From positions 124,001 through 188,000 of the forward strand of contig NZ_SRZY01000011.1 in the NCBI RefSeq assembly GCF_006476045.1: a stretch of 64,000 bases of DNA. The letters run 5' to 3'. Numbering within the stretch: position 1 is the stretch's first letter; the number at the start of each line of letters is the position of its first letter. Under the pieces are notes generated by a model. That model ran no database searches. It was given only the letters and a program-made list of their open reading frames with translations, and was not told where the DNA came from. This stretch comes from Sphingobacterium lumbrici (GTDB taxonomy: Bacteria; Bacteroidota; Bacteroidia; Sphingobacteriales; Sphingobacteriaceae). This document shows, piece by piece, positions 34,723-44,086 of the stretch. A program made the translations under genes and the position numbers.

Positions 34723-35229
34723 ATGCAAAAATCGTTATGCAGCTGGATATTGCTGTTAATTGTATTGTGCTTGTCGTCTGTTACAATGACTTTTGGTCAG
34801 AAGAAATTTTCACCATCGAGTTATATTGATGAACACAAGGACGTTGCACAACAACTTATGCGTGAAACAGGTGTGCCAGCATCTGTGATTTTAGCGGTAG
34901 CTATTCATGAAAGTGCTTACGGGAATAGTAAAATCGCAAAACACTTAAACAATCACTTCGGAATCAAAGGAAAAAATAACAGTTCGGTGATTCGCTCGGC
35001 TTATAAAGGGTATGAATCTGCGTTATCTTCTTACCGTGATTTTGTAGCGTTATTACAAAGGAAAAAAGCTACTCAACCTTTATTCGAAAGTCGTTCTTCC
35101 ACGGATTACCAATCTTGGATAGCGGGTATTGCCCGTTCCGGATATTCGGTAAGTGGAGATTGGAAAAGCAGGGTGTTGTCTATGGTCAATCGATATGATC
35201 TTGACCAGTATGACCTAAAAGTCGAGTAG
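34723..35229 (+). CDS. Secreted glucosaminidase (GH73-type)
   Basis: The 168-residue protein has a signal peptide ending near TFGQ and a mannosyl-glycoprotein endo-beta-N-acetylglucosaminidase-like domain: GVPASVILAVAIHESAYGNS near residue 50 (catalytic Glu in HES), NNHFGIKGKNNS, YRDFVALLQ and YQSWIAGIARSGYS. Such enzymes cut the glycan strand of peptidoglycan. A paralogue with LysM follows 21 bp later, so the two are probably co-expressed. It lacks any wall-binding module of its own. Confidence 0.9.
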   Translation: MQKSLCSWILLLIVLCLSSVTMTFGQKKFSPSSYIDEHKDVAQQLMRETGVPASVILAVAIHESAYGNSKIAKHLNNHFGIKGKNNSSVIRSAYKGYESALSSYRDFVALLQRKKATQPLFESRSSTDYQSWIAGIARSGYSVSGDWKSRVLSMVNRYDLDQYDLKVE

Positions 35230-35250
35230 AATCACATATCCCCGTATTGG

Positions 35251-36087
35251 ATGAAATCATATCTATCTATATTAGTCTTTGCTCTTCTGTTGACTTCTTG
35301 TGCAAGTAAGCGAGGAGCTGTCTTGAGAAATCCGAATGACAGAGCCGACGGATATAAGGGAACAGTTAATACGAATAGAACTATAAAATCGACTTCTGTT
35401 TCCGGTTTAGCCTATATTGATCAGTACAAGGGTATCGCGATACGCGAAATGAATCAATACGGTATTCCTGCCAGTATCAAATTAGCCCAAGCCTTGTTGG
35501 AATCCGGCAATGGCAATAGTTACCTTGCCCGGGAGGCGAATAACCATTTCGGTATTAAATGTGGTGGAGTCTGGAATGGGAAAAGTATCACTAGAGATGA
35601 TGACAATCCCAATGATTGTTTTAGGGTATATGGTAATCCTGAAGAATCTTTTAAAGATCATTCACAATTTCTACTTCGGAAACGATATGAAAAGCTCTTT
35701 ACCCTAGATAAAGATGACTATAAAGGTTGGGCACGGGGATTGAAAGAGGCGGGGTACGCTACGAATCCACGTTACCCTGAGCTGTTGATTGATCTGATAG
35801 AACGCTATCAGTTACAACAATATGATCGTACCGAAACGTTTGTAGAAAAAGAAAAAAGAGAAGAGAAAGTGGTTGAAATGATTGAGGTTAAGACGGAAAG
35901 CGAACCGCCGATACAAACCGAAAAAATGAAATCGCCCGTTGCGATGGTTATTCACGAAGTAAGATCTTCTGAAACACTGTATTCTTTGAGTAAGCGCTAT
36001 AATGTCTCCGTAGAACAAATTAAGCAGCTGAATGCAATGGGATCCGACAACCTTTCTGTGGGACAATTGTTGGTCATTTCCAAATAG
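35251..36087 (+). CDS. Glucosaminidase lipoprotein with C-terminal LysM
   Basis: The 278-residue protein has a lipobox (ALLLTSC, Cys near residue 17), a GH73-like domain (IPASIKLAQALLESGNGNSY with catalytic Glu, NNHFGIKCGG, DCFRVYGNPEESFKDHSQFL, GWARGLKEAGYATNPRYPEL), a charged linker, and one LysM repeat (HEVRSSETLYSLSKRYNVSV, LNAMGSDNLSVGQLLVI). It is a wall-anchored peptidoglycan hydrolase. It differs from the preceding paralogue by having LysM and lipid anchoring. Confidence 0.92.
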   Translation: MKSYLSILVFALLLTSCASKRGAVLRNPNDRADGYKGTVNTNRTIKSTSVSGLAYIDQYKGIAIREMNQYGIPASIKLAQALLESGNGNSYLAREANNHFGIKCGGVWNGKSITRDDDNPNDCFRVYGNPEESFKDHSQFLLRKRYEKLFTLDKDDYKGWARGLKEAGYATNPRYPELLIDLIERYQLQQYDRTETFVEKEKREEKVVEMIEVKTESEPPIQTEKMKSPVAMVIHEVRSSETLYSLSKRYNVSVEQIKQLNAMGSDNLSVGQLLVISK

Positions 36088-36137
36088 CTTTAAAAGTTGT
36101 TAAATTGTTGACAAATAATTAATCAAAAATGTAGTTT

Positions 36138-36145
36138 TACATTTG
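36138..36145 (+). promoter_or_regulatory. -7 element (TACATTTG) immediately before the ATG
   Basis: This exact TAnnTTTG match ends 3 nt before the ATG at 36148. The GTG at 36145 overlaps the element itself, so ATG 36148 or a later codon is the real start. Confidence 0.5.
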
Positions 36146-36147
36146 TG

Positions 36148-36906
36148 ATGTTAGGAGCGAAAATCAAACTTTTACTCGTGTTAATTCTTCTACCTTTTTG
36201 CGCGAGTTCGCAGGAAAGGGTGGAGGGGATCACTTTTGATGCAGATACCAAACAACGTATCGGTAAGGTTTTGATTATCAATGCTCGTACAGGAGAGAAC
36301 GTGTTCAATAATTTGCGAGGCGAATTTGGTATTCATGTGAAAATGGGGGACCATTTAATTGCGAGCAAAGAAAATTATTATGGAGATACCTTAGTTTATG
36401 AAGGACATAAAGTGCTTTTGTTTTATCTGAAACGTGCGACTATTTACATTGACCCGGTAACGGTGACAGGTAAAAAGTCTCCGGAAGAGATCCTCGCTCA
36501 ACGACGTAAAGACTATGATAAAGCTTATAAATTGGCCGATCCGGGTGATATTTTTTCCGTGGGCCAGAACGGAGCTGGCCTTAGTATAAATGCGGTATAC
36601 AATTTGCTGAGTAAGGAAGGTAAAAGCGCGCGCAGATTGACAAATTTTTTTCAAAGGGAATATGAAGAAAATGTGATCGATCAGCGTTTTACCAAGGAAA
36701 TTGTTACAAGCGTTACGGGGTTGGAAGGGACTTTATTAGATAATTTTATGCTGCGGTTTAGACCGTCCTACTTTTTTTCGAAAACAGCAGGGTACTACCA
36801 AATGACAGAATATATTAAAAGTAAGTATGAAATGTTTAAATTGAATCCAAATTACAGACCTTTACCAAAATTACCCATACATTTAATCGATGAAACGGAG
36901 ATGTAA
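36148..36906 (+). CDS. Secreted carboxypeptidase-regulatory-like domain protein
   Basis: The 252-residue protein has a signal peptide (LLLVLILLPFCASSQ) and an N-terminal beta-sandwich of the carboxypeptidase D regulatory-like type (VEGITFDADTKQRIGKVLII, NNLRGEFGIHVKMGDHLIAS). The middle holds an ILAQRRKDYDKAYKLADPGD segment and the C-terminus has no recognised motif. Similar proteins are widespread in Bacteroidota without known function. It is periplasmic or outer-membrane facing. Confidence 0.7.
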   Translation: MLGAKIKLLLVLILLPFCASSQERVEGITFDADTKQRIGKVLIINARTGENVFNNLRGEFGIHVKMGDHLIASKENYYGDTLVYEGHKVLLFYLKRATIYIDPVTVTGKKSPEEILAQRRKDYDKAYKLADPGDIFSVGQNGAGLSINAVYNLLSKEGKSARRLTNFFQREYEENVIDQRFTKEIVTSVTGLEGTLLDNFMLRFRPSYFFSKTAGYYQMTEYIKSKYEMFKLNPNYRPLPKLPIHLIDETEM

Positions 36907-37046
36907 ATATTATTTGACATACAGTTCAAATAGCATTACAACGAGCTCTCATCAGCATAAAGAAAGCCGAGCGTAAGCGAGCTTATTGAAACTTAAAAGC
37001 ATAGAATTGTCAATAATTAAATCGATGAAAAATTAATATACTATTT

Positions 37047-38042
37047 ATGAAGCATACATCTTTACTCCTGTTTTTTTTACTAAGCCTTTTTAGCTTCGAG
37101 TCGGTCGCTCAAGTGAATCTGAAAGACCTTCGGGAAAAACCGGATACCAATATTGCAGACCATGATACGACTAAGGGCTTAAAGATCAACCCGATTAATG
37201 TGCCTATTCCAAAGCTGAATTTGGAAGTAAACTATTGGAAGCATTGGAGCAAATTTGGTATAAATGTTAATCAGGCTTATTTCAATGAAGAGTGGAATGC
37301 GGGGGGAGTCAATTCCATTTCCTTAGGGGGCAATATATGGCATAAGTCGGATTATACTAGGGATAATTTTAATTTTGTTACAGAAGTCGACTTAAGATAT
37401 GGAAAGATCAAGAACAAAGATCAATTGGCAAAAAAGAATAATGACCGGATTTTTTGGGATAATAAATTAGCCTATAAGTTGTCACAGAGTTGGGGGCTTT
37501 ATTTTTCTTTCACCTTTGAATCACAGCTTGATGCAGGTTATAGATATACAAAGAGAAATGAGGGTGAAGAGGTTATTGAAGTTATCGATACGATTACCAG
37601 TAACTTCATGGCTCCGGGTTATTTTACGGAATCTTTTGGTTTGGAGTATAAGCCGGATAAGACTTTTTCGTTGCGTTTAGGTACGGGGACAGCCAGACAG
37701 ACGTTAATTTTAGATAATCGATTAAAGCCTCTTGAAGGGCAAACGAGATTTGGTATTGAGGGTGGAAAACATTTTAAAAATGATCTGGCCTTCCAGCTTA
37801 CAGCTAATTTGGATAGAAATTTAGCGAAAAACTTAAACTTGAAGTCGCGCTATAACATGTTTGCCGACTACAAGGATCTGAAGGATCCGGATCATCGGTT
37901 GGATGCAACACTAACGGCAAAAATAACGAGTTTAGTGAACGTATCGATTACCGGAATAATGGTGTATAATTCGGATGAAAAGCCCGGTGTGCAATTGAGT
38001 CAGGCATTAGCTATGGGCATTGTCTATTCATTACCGAGATAA
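37047..38042 (+). CDS. DUF3078-family outer-membrane protein
   Basis: The 331-residue protein has a signal peptide (ends near ESVAQ) and the DUF3078 pattern: NYWKHWSKFGINVNQAYFNE then EWNAGGVNS, then repeated amphipathic strands with aromatic alternation (GLYFSFTFESQLDAGY, GYFTESFGLEYKPDKTFSLR, NVSITGIMVYNSDEKPGVQL). It is probably a small outer-membrane barrel. The second amidase gene starts 15 bp after its stop, so they share an operon. No substrate is known for the family. Confidence 0.85.
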   Translation: MKHTSLLLFFLLSLFSFESVAQVNLKDLREKPDTNIADHDTTKGLKINPINVPIPKLNLEVNYWKHWSKFGINVNQAYFNEEWNAGGVNSISLGGNIWHKSDYTRDNFNFVTEVDLRYGKIKNKDQLAKKNNDRIFWDNKLAYKLSQSWGLYFSFTFESQLDAGYRYTKRNEGEEVIEVIDTITSNFMAPGYFTESFGLEYKPDKTFSLRLGTGTARQTLILDNRLKPLEGQTRFGIEGGKHFKNDLAFQLTANLDRNLAKNLNLKSRYNMFADYKDLKDPDHRLDATLTAKITSLVNVSITGIMVYNSDEKPGVQLSQALAMGIVYSLPR

Positions 38043-38057
38043 AGGGATTAGATAAGA

Positions 38058-38987
38058 ATGAAATTAAATTTACTTTGTTTATTGGTATTTGTTCTCTGTT
38101 TAGTGGGATGCGGGACAAAAAATAAGGTTTTACAGTCTGCATCGATTGTAAAGCCTGTGGATATATCTGGAACACCGGATACCATTGTTCCCGAGGTAAA
38201 TTTAATAGTAGACTCACCAATCGTGGTCTTGAAATCTGCTGTAGATACGTTGTCATCAGATCAACGGTTTTCGGAACGAGTGTTAACTCCGGAAGAAAAG
38301 ATACAAGAACAAAAAAGAACAGGAATCCACAAAGGGGCAGATTGGGCTAGCGCCATTCATTATGATTTGCGTAAGCCTAATTTTGTTATTATTCATCATA
38401 CTGCTCAGAATAGTGTAGCACAAACTATTCGTACGTTTCAGGTGGAGCATTCGAAAGTCAGTGCGCATTATGTTATCGGTCGTGATGGACGAGTTATACA
38501 GATGCTCAACGACTATGATCGGGCATGGCATGCGGGGCGGTCTAAGTGGGGGCAAATCACGGACATGAATTCCATGTCTATAGGGATAGAACTGGATAAT
38601 AATGGAAAAGAGCCCTTTCCTGATCCTCAGATCAATTCATTACTACTGCTACTTGATACCTTAAAGACAAAATATACCATTCCGCACACTAATTTCATCG
38701 GCCATGCAGATATTGCTCCCACTAGAAAGGACGATCCGAATGTGTTTTTTCCATGGAAATTATTGGCAGAAAGAGGATTTGGTGTTTGGTATGATGAAAG
38801 CTTTTTGATTCAACCTCCTTTTAACTTTAGCCCTATTGATGCGCTTAAGATAATAGGATACGATGTCAGTAATGAGGCGGCGGCTATCAAGGCTTTTAAA
38901 CGCAAATTTATTATTAAAGAAGTGAACGAAATTCTGACGGCCTATGACCGAACCGTTTTATACAATATCTATAAGAGATATTATTGA
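38058..38987 (+). CDS. N-acetylmuramoyl-L-alanine amidase lipoprotein, second copy
   Basis: The 309-residue protein has a lipobox (CLVGC, Cys near residue 18), a linker of about 90 residues, and the amidase_2 domain: FVIIHHTAQNSVAQTIRTFQ, HYVIGRDGRVIQMLNDYDRA, WHAGRSKWG, SIGIELDNNG and FIGHADIAPTRKDDPNVFFP. It is clearly paralogous to the amidase at 1929-2753 but has a longer linker. It removes stem peptides from peptidoglycan. It ends 7 bp inside the convergent symporter gene. Confidence 0.92.
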   Translation: MKLNLLCLLVFVLCLVGCGTKNKVLQSASIVKPVDISGTPDTIVPEVNLIVDSPIVVLKSAVDTLSSDQRFSERVLTPEEKIQEQKRTGIHKGADWASAIHYDLRKPNFVIIHHTAQNSVAQTIRTFQVEHSKVSAHYVIGRDGRVIQMLNDYDRAWHAGRSKWGQITDMNSMSIGIELDNNGKEPFPDPQINSLLLLLDTLKTKYTIPHTNFIGHADIAPTRKDDPNVFFPWKLLAERGFGVWYDESFLIQPPFNFSPIDALKIIGYDVSNEAAAIKAFKRKFIIKEVNEILTAYDRTVLYNIYKRYY

Positions 38988-40693
38988 TCTGTTGCTGCTT
39001 TCTTGAAATTCCGGTCTTTCCAAATAGATTGCAGTATTAAGCCTATAACGATGACTGCAATACAACCGATTAAGTTGAGCCATAAAAAAGCGATCACATC
39101 TAATTTCCATATCGTGACAACCACCACCTCGGATAGCAGGGCTGCCCAAAAGACTGCCTGTCCTTTTATACGCTTGAAATAGAAAGCGACGAGAAATATG
39201 CCAAGAATAGTACCGTAGAAAAGAGAGCCCAGGATATTCACTGCTTCGAGAAGATTGCCTAGTTTGCTGGCATATAATGCGATGATTACGGTAAATATAC
39301 CCCACAAAAGTGTAAATAGTCGTGACGCTCTTAAATAGTTTGTTTCAGACCCACTCTTACTAACGAAGCGTTTATATATATCTATTGTCGTGGTCGAAGC
39401 TAAGGAGTTGATGGCACTTGCAGTGGCTCCCATAGATGCCAGAAAAATAATAGCCATGAGAAGACCGATAAATCCTTTGGGAAATGTGGAGGTAATAAAA
39501 GATAAAAAGATATAATTGTTATCATTCGTATCAGCATTGGCATCGTTTTTCTTTATTAAAGTGATGACCTGCTCCCTTAATTGTGTTCCCGCTTCATTGA
39601 GCTGAGCGAGTTTTTTTCTGCTCGCATTTACTTGCTCGTCATCACCTTGATTGACGCTTTCGGTTAGCTTGTGAATAATCACTGTTTTTTCAGCGCTTAA
39701 TTTCTGATGATCCTCCAATATCGTATTATACTCGTCTTTGTATTCGCTTTTGAGCAATTTATCAGTTTCCAGTCCATTGAAAAAAATAGGTGGGGTATGG
39801 TATTGATAATAGGCAAATACGAGAATTCCGATCAGTAGAATACAGAATTGCATAGGCACTTTTAGAAGCCCATTCATCAATAAACCTATCCTACTGTCGC
39901 GAATAGAAGAGCCTGTAAGGTATCGTCCTACTTGACTCTGATCGGTTCCAAAATAAGACAGTTGCAAGAAAAAACCGCCAATTAATCCGGTCCATACCGT
40001 ATATTGATTGCTAAGGTCGAATGTAAAATCAATGGCATTCGTTTTACCCGATTTTCCGGCAATATGAAGAGCTTCTCTTAACCCAATATCAGTGGGTAAT
40101 AAGTGTATAACCATAAATCCTGCCGCAAGCAAGCTACTAAATATGATAGCCATTTGCAGTAGCTGCGTATATGAGACCGCTTTTGTTCCCCCATAGACTG
40201 TATATAGCACCACCATGCTTCCAATAACCAAGGTGGTATAAGTTACATCAATATGTAAGATGGTGGACAATATAATGGAAGGTGCGAAGATGGTAATACC
40301 GGTAGATATGCCGCGTTGGATTAAGAACAATGTTGCTGTAAGGGATCTGGTTTTGATATCAAATCTTTTTTCTAGAAACTCGTATGCGGTATATACTTTA
40401 AGCCGATGAAATATGGGGACAAATGTGATACAGAGTACAATCATCGCCAGCGGTAAACCGAAATAGAATTGTACGAAACTCATCCCCGAAGAATAGGCTA
40501 AACCTGGTGCAGACAAAAATGTAATGGCACTGGCTTGAGTGGCCATCACGGAAAATCCGACATTATACCAAGGTAAAGAACGGTTACCAAGCAGGTAACC
40601 ATCAATGTTTTTGATATTTCTGCTTTTGAATATCCCGAAAAGAATAATCAAAAGTAACGTAATAAAAAGTACTATCCAGTCAATAGTACTCAT
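38981..40693 (-). CDS. Sodium:solute symporter (SSS family)
   Basis: From ATG 40693 the protein has 570 residues and about 13 transmembrane helices. The N-terminal half has SRNIKNIDGYLLGNRSLPWY, VMATQASAITFLSAPGLAYS and GGTKAVSYTQLLQMAIIF, the SSS core. A charged, coiled-coil-like insert (about 315-395, with KLTESVNQGDDEQVNASRKK) interrupts the middle. SMGATASAINSLASTTTIDI follows. The substrate cannot be read. Its ATG overlaps the stop of a 39-residue membrane peptide gene (ATGA), showing coupled translation. Its 3' end overlaps the convergent amidase gene by 7 bp. Confidence 0.9.
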   Translation of the reverse strand: MSTIDWIVLFITLLLIILFGIFKSRNIKNIDGYLLGNRSLPWYNVGFSVMATQASAITFLSAPGLAYSSGMSFVQFYFGLPLAMIVLCITFVPIFHRLKVYTAYEFLEKRFDIKTRSLTATLFLIQRGISTGITIFAPSIILSTILHIDVTYTTLVIGSMVVLYTVYGGTKAVSYTQLLQMAIIFSSLLAAGFMVIHLLPTDIGLREALHIAGKSGKTNAIDFTFDLSNQYTVWTGLIGGFFLQLSYFGTDQSQVGRYLTGSSIRDSRIGLLMNGLLKVPMQFCILLIGILVFAYYQYHTPPIFFNGLETDKLLKSEYKDEYNTILEDHQKLSAEKTVIIHKLTESVNQGDDEQVNASRKKLAQLNEAGTQLREQVITLIKKNDANADTNDNNYIFLSFITSTFPKGFIGLLMAIIFLASMGATASAINSLASTTTIDIYKRFVSKSGSETNYLRASRLFTLLWGIFTVIIALYASKLGNLLEAVNILGSLFYGTILGIFLVAFYFKRIKGQAVFWAALLSEVVVVTIWKLDVIAFLWLNLIGCIAVIVIGLILQSIWKDRNFKKAATDQ

Positions 40694-40809
40694 GAATAGT
40701 ATAGGGTAAACAGATACATGAATAAGATACACACCACGAGCCAAGCCACAACTAGAAGGTAGAATTGTCGCCAGCTACGTATGAATGGTGGTAATCTCTT
40801 ATCTGTCAT
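40690..40809 (-). CDS. 39-residue membrane peptide between symporter and upstream gene
   Basis: This gene is below usual length cut-offs. ATG 40809 overlaps the end of the 65-residue gene by 11 bp, and its TGA overlaps the symporter ATG as ATGA. The product begins MTDKRLPPFIRSWRQFYLLV followed by one hydrophobic helix (AWLVVCILFMYLFTLYYS). The KLPPF-x-K/R-SW-x-Q-like head then a single helix suggests a conserved small subunit or insertion factor for the symporter. I infer this from context; no homology search was possible. Confidence 0.7.
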   Translation of the reverse strand: MTDKRLPPFIRSWRQFYLLVVAWLVVCILFMYLFTLYYS

Positions 40810-40996
40810 GCGGTTTTTGTGGTAATATATACGAGTTGAATAAAATGGCAATAATCAATCCGACCACAGCGCCACCTATAATGCTTAAGAAAGTTTCATT
40901 TGCAGCGAAAGAGATTAAAGCACCAAATATTACCCCTATTAATAAGATTACACTTTTTACGTTTAATGATTTAGTTTCAGTTGCTTGATTTTCCAT
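40799..40996 (-). CDS. 65-residue two-helix membrane protein heading the symporter operon
   Basis: The protein has a polar head (MENQATETKSLNVK) and two hydrophobic helices (SVILLIGVIFGALISFAA and FLSIIGGAVVGLIIAILFN). It is the first gene of a unit with the 39-residue peptide and the symporter, all overlapping. A TAAGTTTA near-match to the -7 element lies just before its ATG. Function is unknown; it may be an accessory membrane protein. Confidence 0.7.
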   Translation of the reverse strand: MENQATETKSLNVKSVILLIGVIFGALISFAANETFLSIIGGAVVGLIIAILFNSYILPQKPHDR

Positions 40997-41091
40997 ATTA
41001 TAAACTTAGATATATTTTCATTTTTATTAAGTGCAAATATATCGATTTCTCCCCTGTCTTTGAGAATTTATTTATAGTGGAATATGACATA

Positions 41092-43521
41092 TTACTCTTT
41101 AGTCAATAAATTTATAAATAATCTATAAGCTCCGGGGACTCCAGCCGGTAATTGTCTGAAAAAGGATAGCGAGGTATATACAAATTTACCTTTACCATAA
41201 GGGGCTATCAATAGTGCACCATTGTTCTGTTTTTCGTCTTTGTCATGCATCAGGAGTGGGGTCCGGTAATTCTTGTCTATTTTGTCGGCAAAATAGAGCC
41301 CTCTCTCCTGTACCCAGCCTGAGAAATCCGAATCTGATATCTCGTTTGGATAATTTAATGCAGGGTCTTTTGTGTCGAACTTTACTATGGCATCTTCTTC
41401 TGTGACCCGATCTCGTGATAAAGAAAATGGGAATGGTCCGATCTGGTCAATATAGAGCTTAGAATTGACATTATACTGTAGCAATACCACGCCTCCTTGA
41501 TGGACATAATCCATTAGTACTTTTTTTACCGCTGGAGCTTGTGTATTGGTATTGAAATAACGGACGCCGACCACTATGGCATCATACTGATTCAATACCT
41601 GAATAGATAGGGGGCGACCGTTTAAGTTGGTTACCTCTATGTCGATTTCGTTTAGTGCCTGGGGGATCATGTCTCCGGCACCGGGGATATAGCCTATCGT
41701 CTTTACTGTATTAGTTAAAGTAATACGCTGCAAATCTACTGTTGCTTTCGGAAACCAGGTGACAAGAGGAATATGTTCATGGTTTATGGTCTTGATTGAT
41801 TTAAGGATCTCCCCATTCCAGCTCAATTGTAGGATCGAACGCTGACTATCTGCCCCTGTCGGTTTGATGCGTACAGTACGCGTCACTACACGCTCATTCC
41901 CAAAATTGAGAGAGAGCTGTTGCGGCAAGATTTCCCAACCTTGTAGTCTTGATAAGTCGATTTGAAAATTGTCTTTGCTGTCGTCTTGACGTTCAAAGGT
42001 GATTTTCACCGTTTTTTCCTCTCCATTAATGGATAACATGATCGGTGAAGCAATATCTGCTGTTAATGTAGGCGTAATCGCAATTGGACTGTATATCTCT
42101 CCGCGAACCGGATCCACAGTCCGGTATTGGATATTTTGTGTCCTGCTTATTTCTTTCCCGTTTATCATGAAAGTAAACGTAACTGTAGGCCGTATTGGAT
42201 TTGTCGGGTATCCTACATCCTCTGGTCTCACATCAAACTTGCCTAAAGAATGTTCCCTTTCTAACCAATACGGTTGAGTTATGTTGGGCGAAATATAACT
42301 GTGCTGTGCTTTCCAGGATACATTTGTTGTTAGTGTTTTGTCAACTTTTCCTAAAGTTGTTTTAATAAGCTGTACCTGTAGGTTTGGTCTTCTCGCTATT
42401 GCTTCTAGGGAGATCTCAAAGTTTTTATTTACCGCGTATTGCGGGGATGAGGTGAAGGCATCTGTCCATATACCTGCACAAGCTACAATGATCTCTTCTA
42501 TTTCTTTTGTTTTCTGCTCTTTCCAATAGCTGTCTGCAATTTGTTGTACCCGTTCACGTAACTCAAAAAGGGCGGATATACTTTTCTCAGGTTGTGAGGG
42601 AATAAATTCGGTGATTATCTTGTTTACCAAAGACTGTATAGGTTGAGAATCAGGGATTCTGGCCCATGTGGTCTCTATATCATCCATAAGATCCTTTTCT
42701 GCGCTATCACCCGCCACATGCTCAAAATATTCTATACTACTGCCTCGGGTGCTGGCTGCTCCAAAGCCTTGACTCTTATGTTGTGACCTGCTACGTGCCG
42801 CGATCTCGCCATAAGACTCTCCAAGTAGTGGACTATATGCGCCGATATCTGCCTTTAGTTGATTTTCAGCGGTATTGTTCATCCCTCCGAAATTAGCGGT
42901 ATTCCACAGTAATCTCTTGGCTTTCCACGGTACTACCTGTGTAAGTTGTTCGGTGAACCGAGCCGGATCAGCTGCGGCAATGAAGGCTTCGTGTGCTAAC
43001 ATGGCAGACGCTTGATGGTGTCCGTGTCCTCCACGTTTATCCGGAGGGAATCTGTTGATAATGATATCAGGCCGAAATTTACGGATAATCCATACGGCTT
43101 CGCGCAAAGCAGTCTCCTTGTCCCAAAAATCAAAGGTCTCGGTATGTGTTTTGGAAAAGCCAAAGTCATAAGCAGAACTGAAAAATTGTTCTCCTTTATC
43201 GGTAGCACGGGCAGCCAATAGTTCTTGTGTACGGATAAGTCCTAAATCAATGCCCTGTTCAGTCCCAATAAGGTTTTGACCACCGTCGCCTCGGGTTAAA
43301 GACAGGTAGCCTGTTCTATATTTCCGCTCTTGGGCAAGCCAAGCTATAAGACGTGTGTTTTCATCGTCTGGGTGGGCGGCAAAGTAGAGAACAGAACCCA
43401 GGGTATTAAGCTTTTGAAGCCTAATCATAATTTCGTTAACAGGAATATTGCCGTGTTGAGATTTCACCACAACATTAAACGAACCTATAAATAGGAATAA
43501 AAAGAGAATTTTTCTAAGCAT
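41092..43521 (-). CDS. Secreted PIG-L (LmbE-like) deacetylase, long form
   Basis: The 809-residue protein has a signal peptide and then the PIG-L zinc motif AAHPDDENTRLIAWLAQERK near residue 50, YLSLTRGDGGQNLIGTEQGI, and RGGHGHHQASAMLAHEAFIA near 160. About 550 further residues form beta-rich domains and a glutamine-amidotransferase-like C-terminus (NQYDAIVVGVRYFN, YVHQGGVVLLQYNV, GKGKFVYTSLSFFRQLPAGV). PIG-L enzymes deacetylate GlcNAc-type substrates. This long secreted form is common in Bacteroidota and may act on extracellular glycans. It stands alone. Confidence 0.88.
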   Translation of the reverse strand: MLRKILFLFLFIGSFNVVVKSQHGNIPVNEIMIRLQKLNTLGSVLYFAAHPDDENTRLIAWLAQERKYRTGYLSLTRGDGGQNLIGTEQGIDLGLIRTQELLAARATDKGEQFFSSAYDFGFSKTHTETFDFWDKETALREAVWIIRKFRPDIIINRFPPDKRGGHGHHQASAMLAHEAFIAAADPARFTEQLTQVVPWKAKRLLWNTANFGGMNNTAENQLKADIGAYSPLLGESYGEIAARSRSQHKSQGFGAASTRGSSIEYFEHVAGDSAEKDLMDDIETTWARIPDSQPIQSLVNKIITEFIPSQPEKSISALFELRERVQQIADSYWKEQKTKEIEEIIVACAGIWTDAFTSSPQYAVNKNFEISLEAIARRPNLQVQLIKTTLGKVDKTLTTNVSWKAQHSYISPNITQPYWLEREHSLGKFDVRPEDVGYPTNPIRPTVTFTFMINGKEISRTQNIQYRTVDPVRGEIYSPIAITPTLTADIASPIMLSINGEEKTVKITFERQDDSKDNFQIDLSRLQGWEILPQQLSLNFGNERVVTRTVRIKPTGADSQRSILQLSWNGEILKSIKTINHEHIPLVTWFPKATVDLQRITLTNTVKTIGYIPGAGDMIPQALNEIDIEVTNLNGRPLSIQVLNQYDAIVVGVRYFNTNTQAPAVKKVLMDYVHQGGVVLLQYNVNSKLYIDQIGPFPFSLSRDRVTEEDAIVKFDTKDPALNYPNEISDSDFSGWVQERGLYFADKIDKNYRTPLLMHDKDEKQNNGALLIAPYGKGKFVYTSLSFFRQLPAGVPGAYRLFINLLTKE

Positions 43522-43711
43522 TCATAAATATACAGGTTTAGCTTAAAGATTCTATTTTTGACAGAATTTAACAGTGTAATATTATTATTGTACTTGCAGT
43601 CTTTGAATAAAGGACACACGATATATTTCTGACATTTATTTCATAAGCTATGGCCAATGGATGCAGAGCATTAATTATTTTTTTTGCGTGAATTGCCATT
43701 AAACGGACAGG

Positions 43712-43834
43712 GCGGCAACTTATACGGATCGGGATTTGGTCGAACTCTTAAAAACGGATAGTCATCTGGCTTTCAAAGAGATTTATAGCCGATATTGGGT
43801 TATCCTGTATTTCCGGGCTATCTTTTGCCTCTAA
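43712..43834 (+). pseudogene. N-terminal remnant of an ECF sigma factor
   Basis: The 565-bp gap between the deacetylase and the DUF6952-like gene has no intact gene. One frame reads DRDLVELLKTDSHLAFKEIY then SRYWVILYFRAIFCL and stops. This is the sigma-70 region 2 start of Bacteroidota FecI-like ECF sigma factors (D-x-x-L-x-x-L-K-x-x-D...AF-x-x-I-Y-x-R-Y-W). No start codon fits: a TAA stands four codons upstream. The rest of the gene, and any anti-sigma/SusCD partner, is gone. Confidence 0.55.
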
Positions 43835-43860
43835 GAGTTTGTTTATGGAGTAAAAATAAT

Positions 43861-43891
43861 AAAAGGAACCAAAATTTATTTGATTCCTTTT
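43861..43891. terminator. Hairpin in the sigma-remnant gap
   Basis: AAAAGGAACCAAA and TTTGATTCCTTTT pair over 13 bp with one C/A mismatch (or a G-T wobble when read from the minus strand). T-rich sequence follows on the minus strand. It may be the terminator of a lost gene. Confidence 0.5.
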
Positions 43892-44086
43892 ACCAACAAT
43901 TAAAAATCTTTTTGTCTTAAAACAGTGATGCGTCTAATGTAGTGGTATTAAATGCGTGTTCAGTTCAAACTCACCAGCTTTAAGGGAGTAACCTTTCAAC
44001 TATAGTAAAAGTACTATAAAAAGAATAATATAACGGTATTTTTTGTTAAATAAATTTTCCACATAAACTGAGTTATGAACAAAATC

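Noticed and set aside
36145..36147. GTG at 36145 as start of the carboxypeptidase-regulatory-like protein
   Set aside because: This GTG overlaps the last base of the TACATTTG element, so it would lie upstream of the transcript start.
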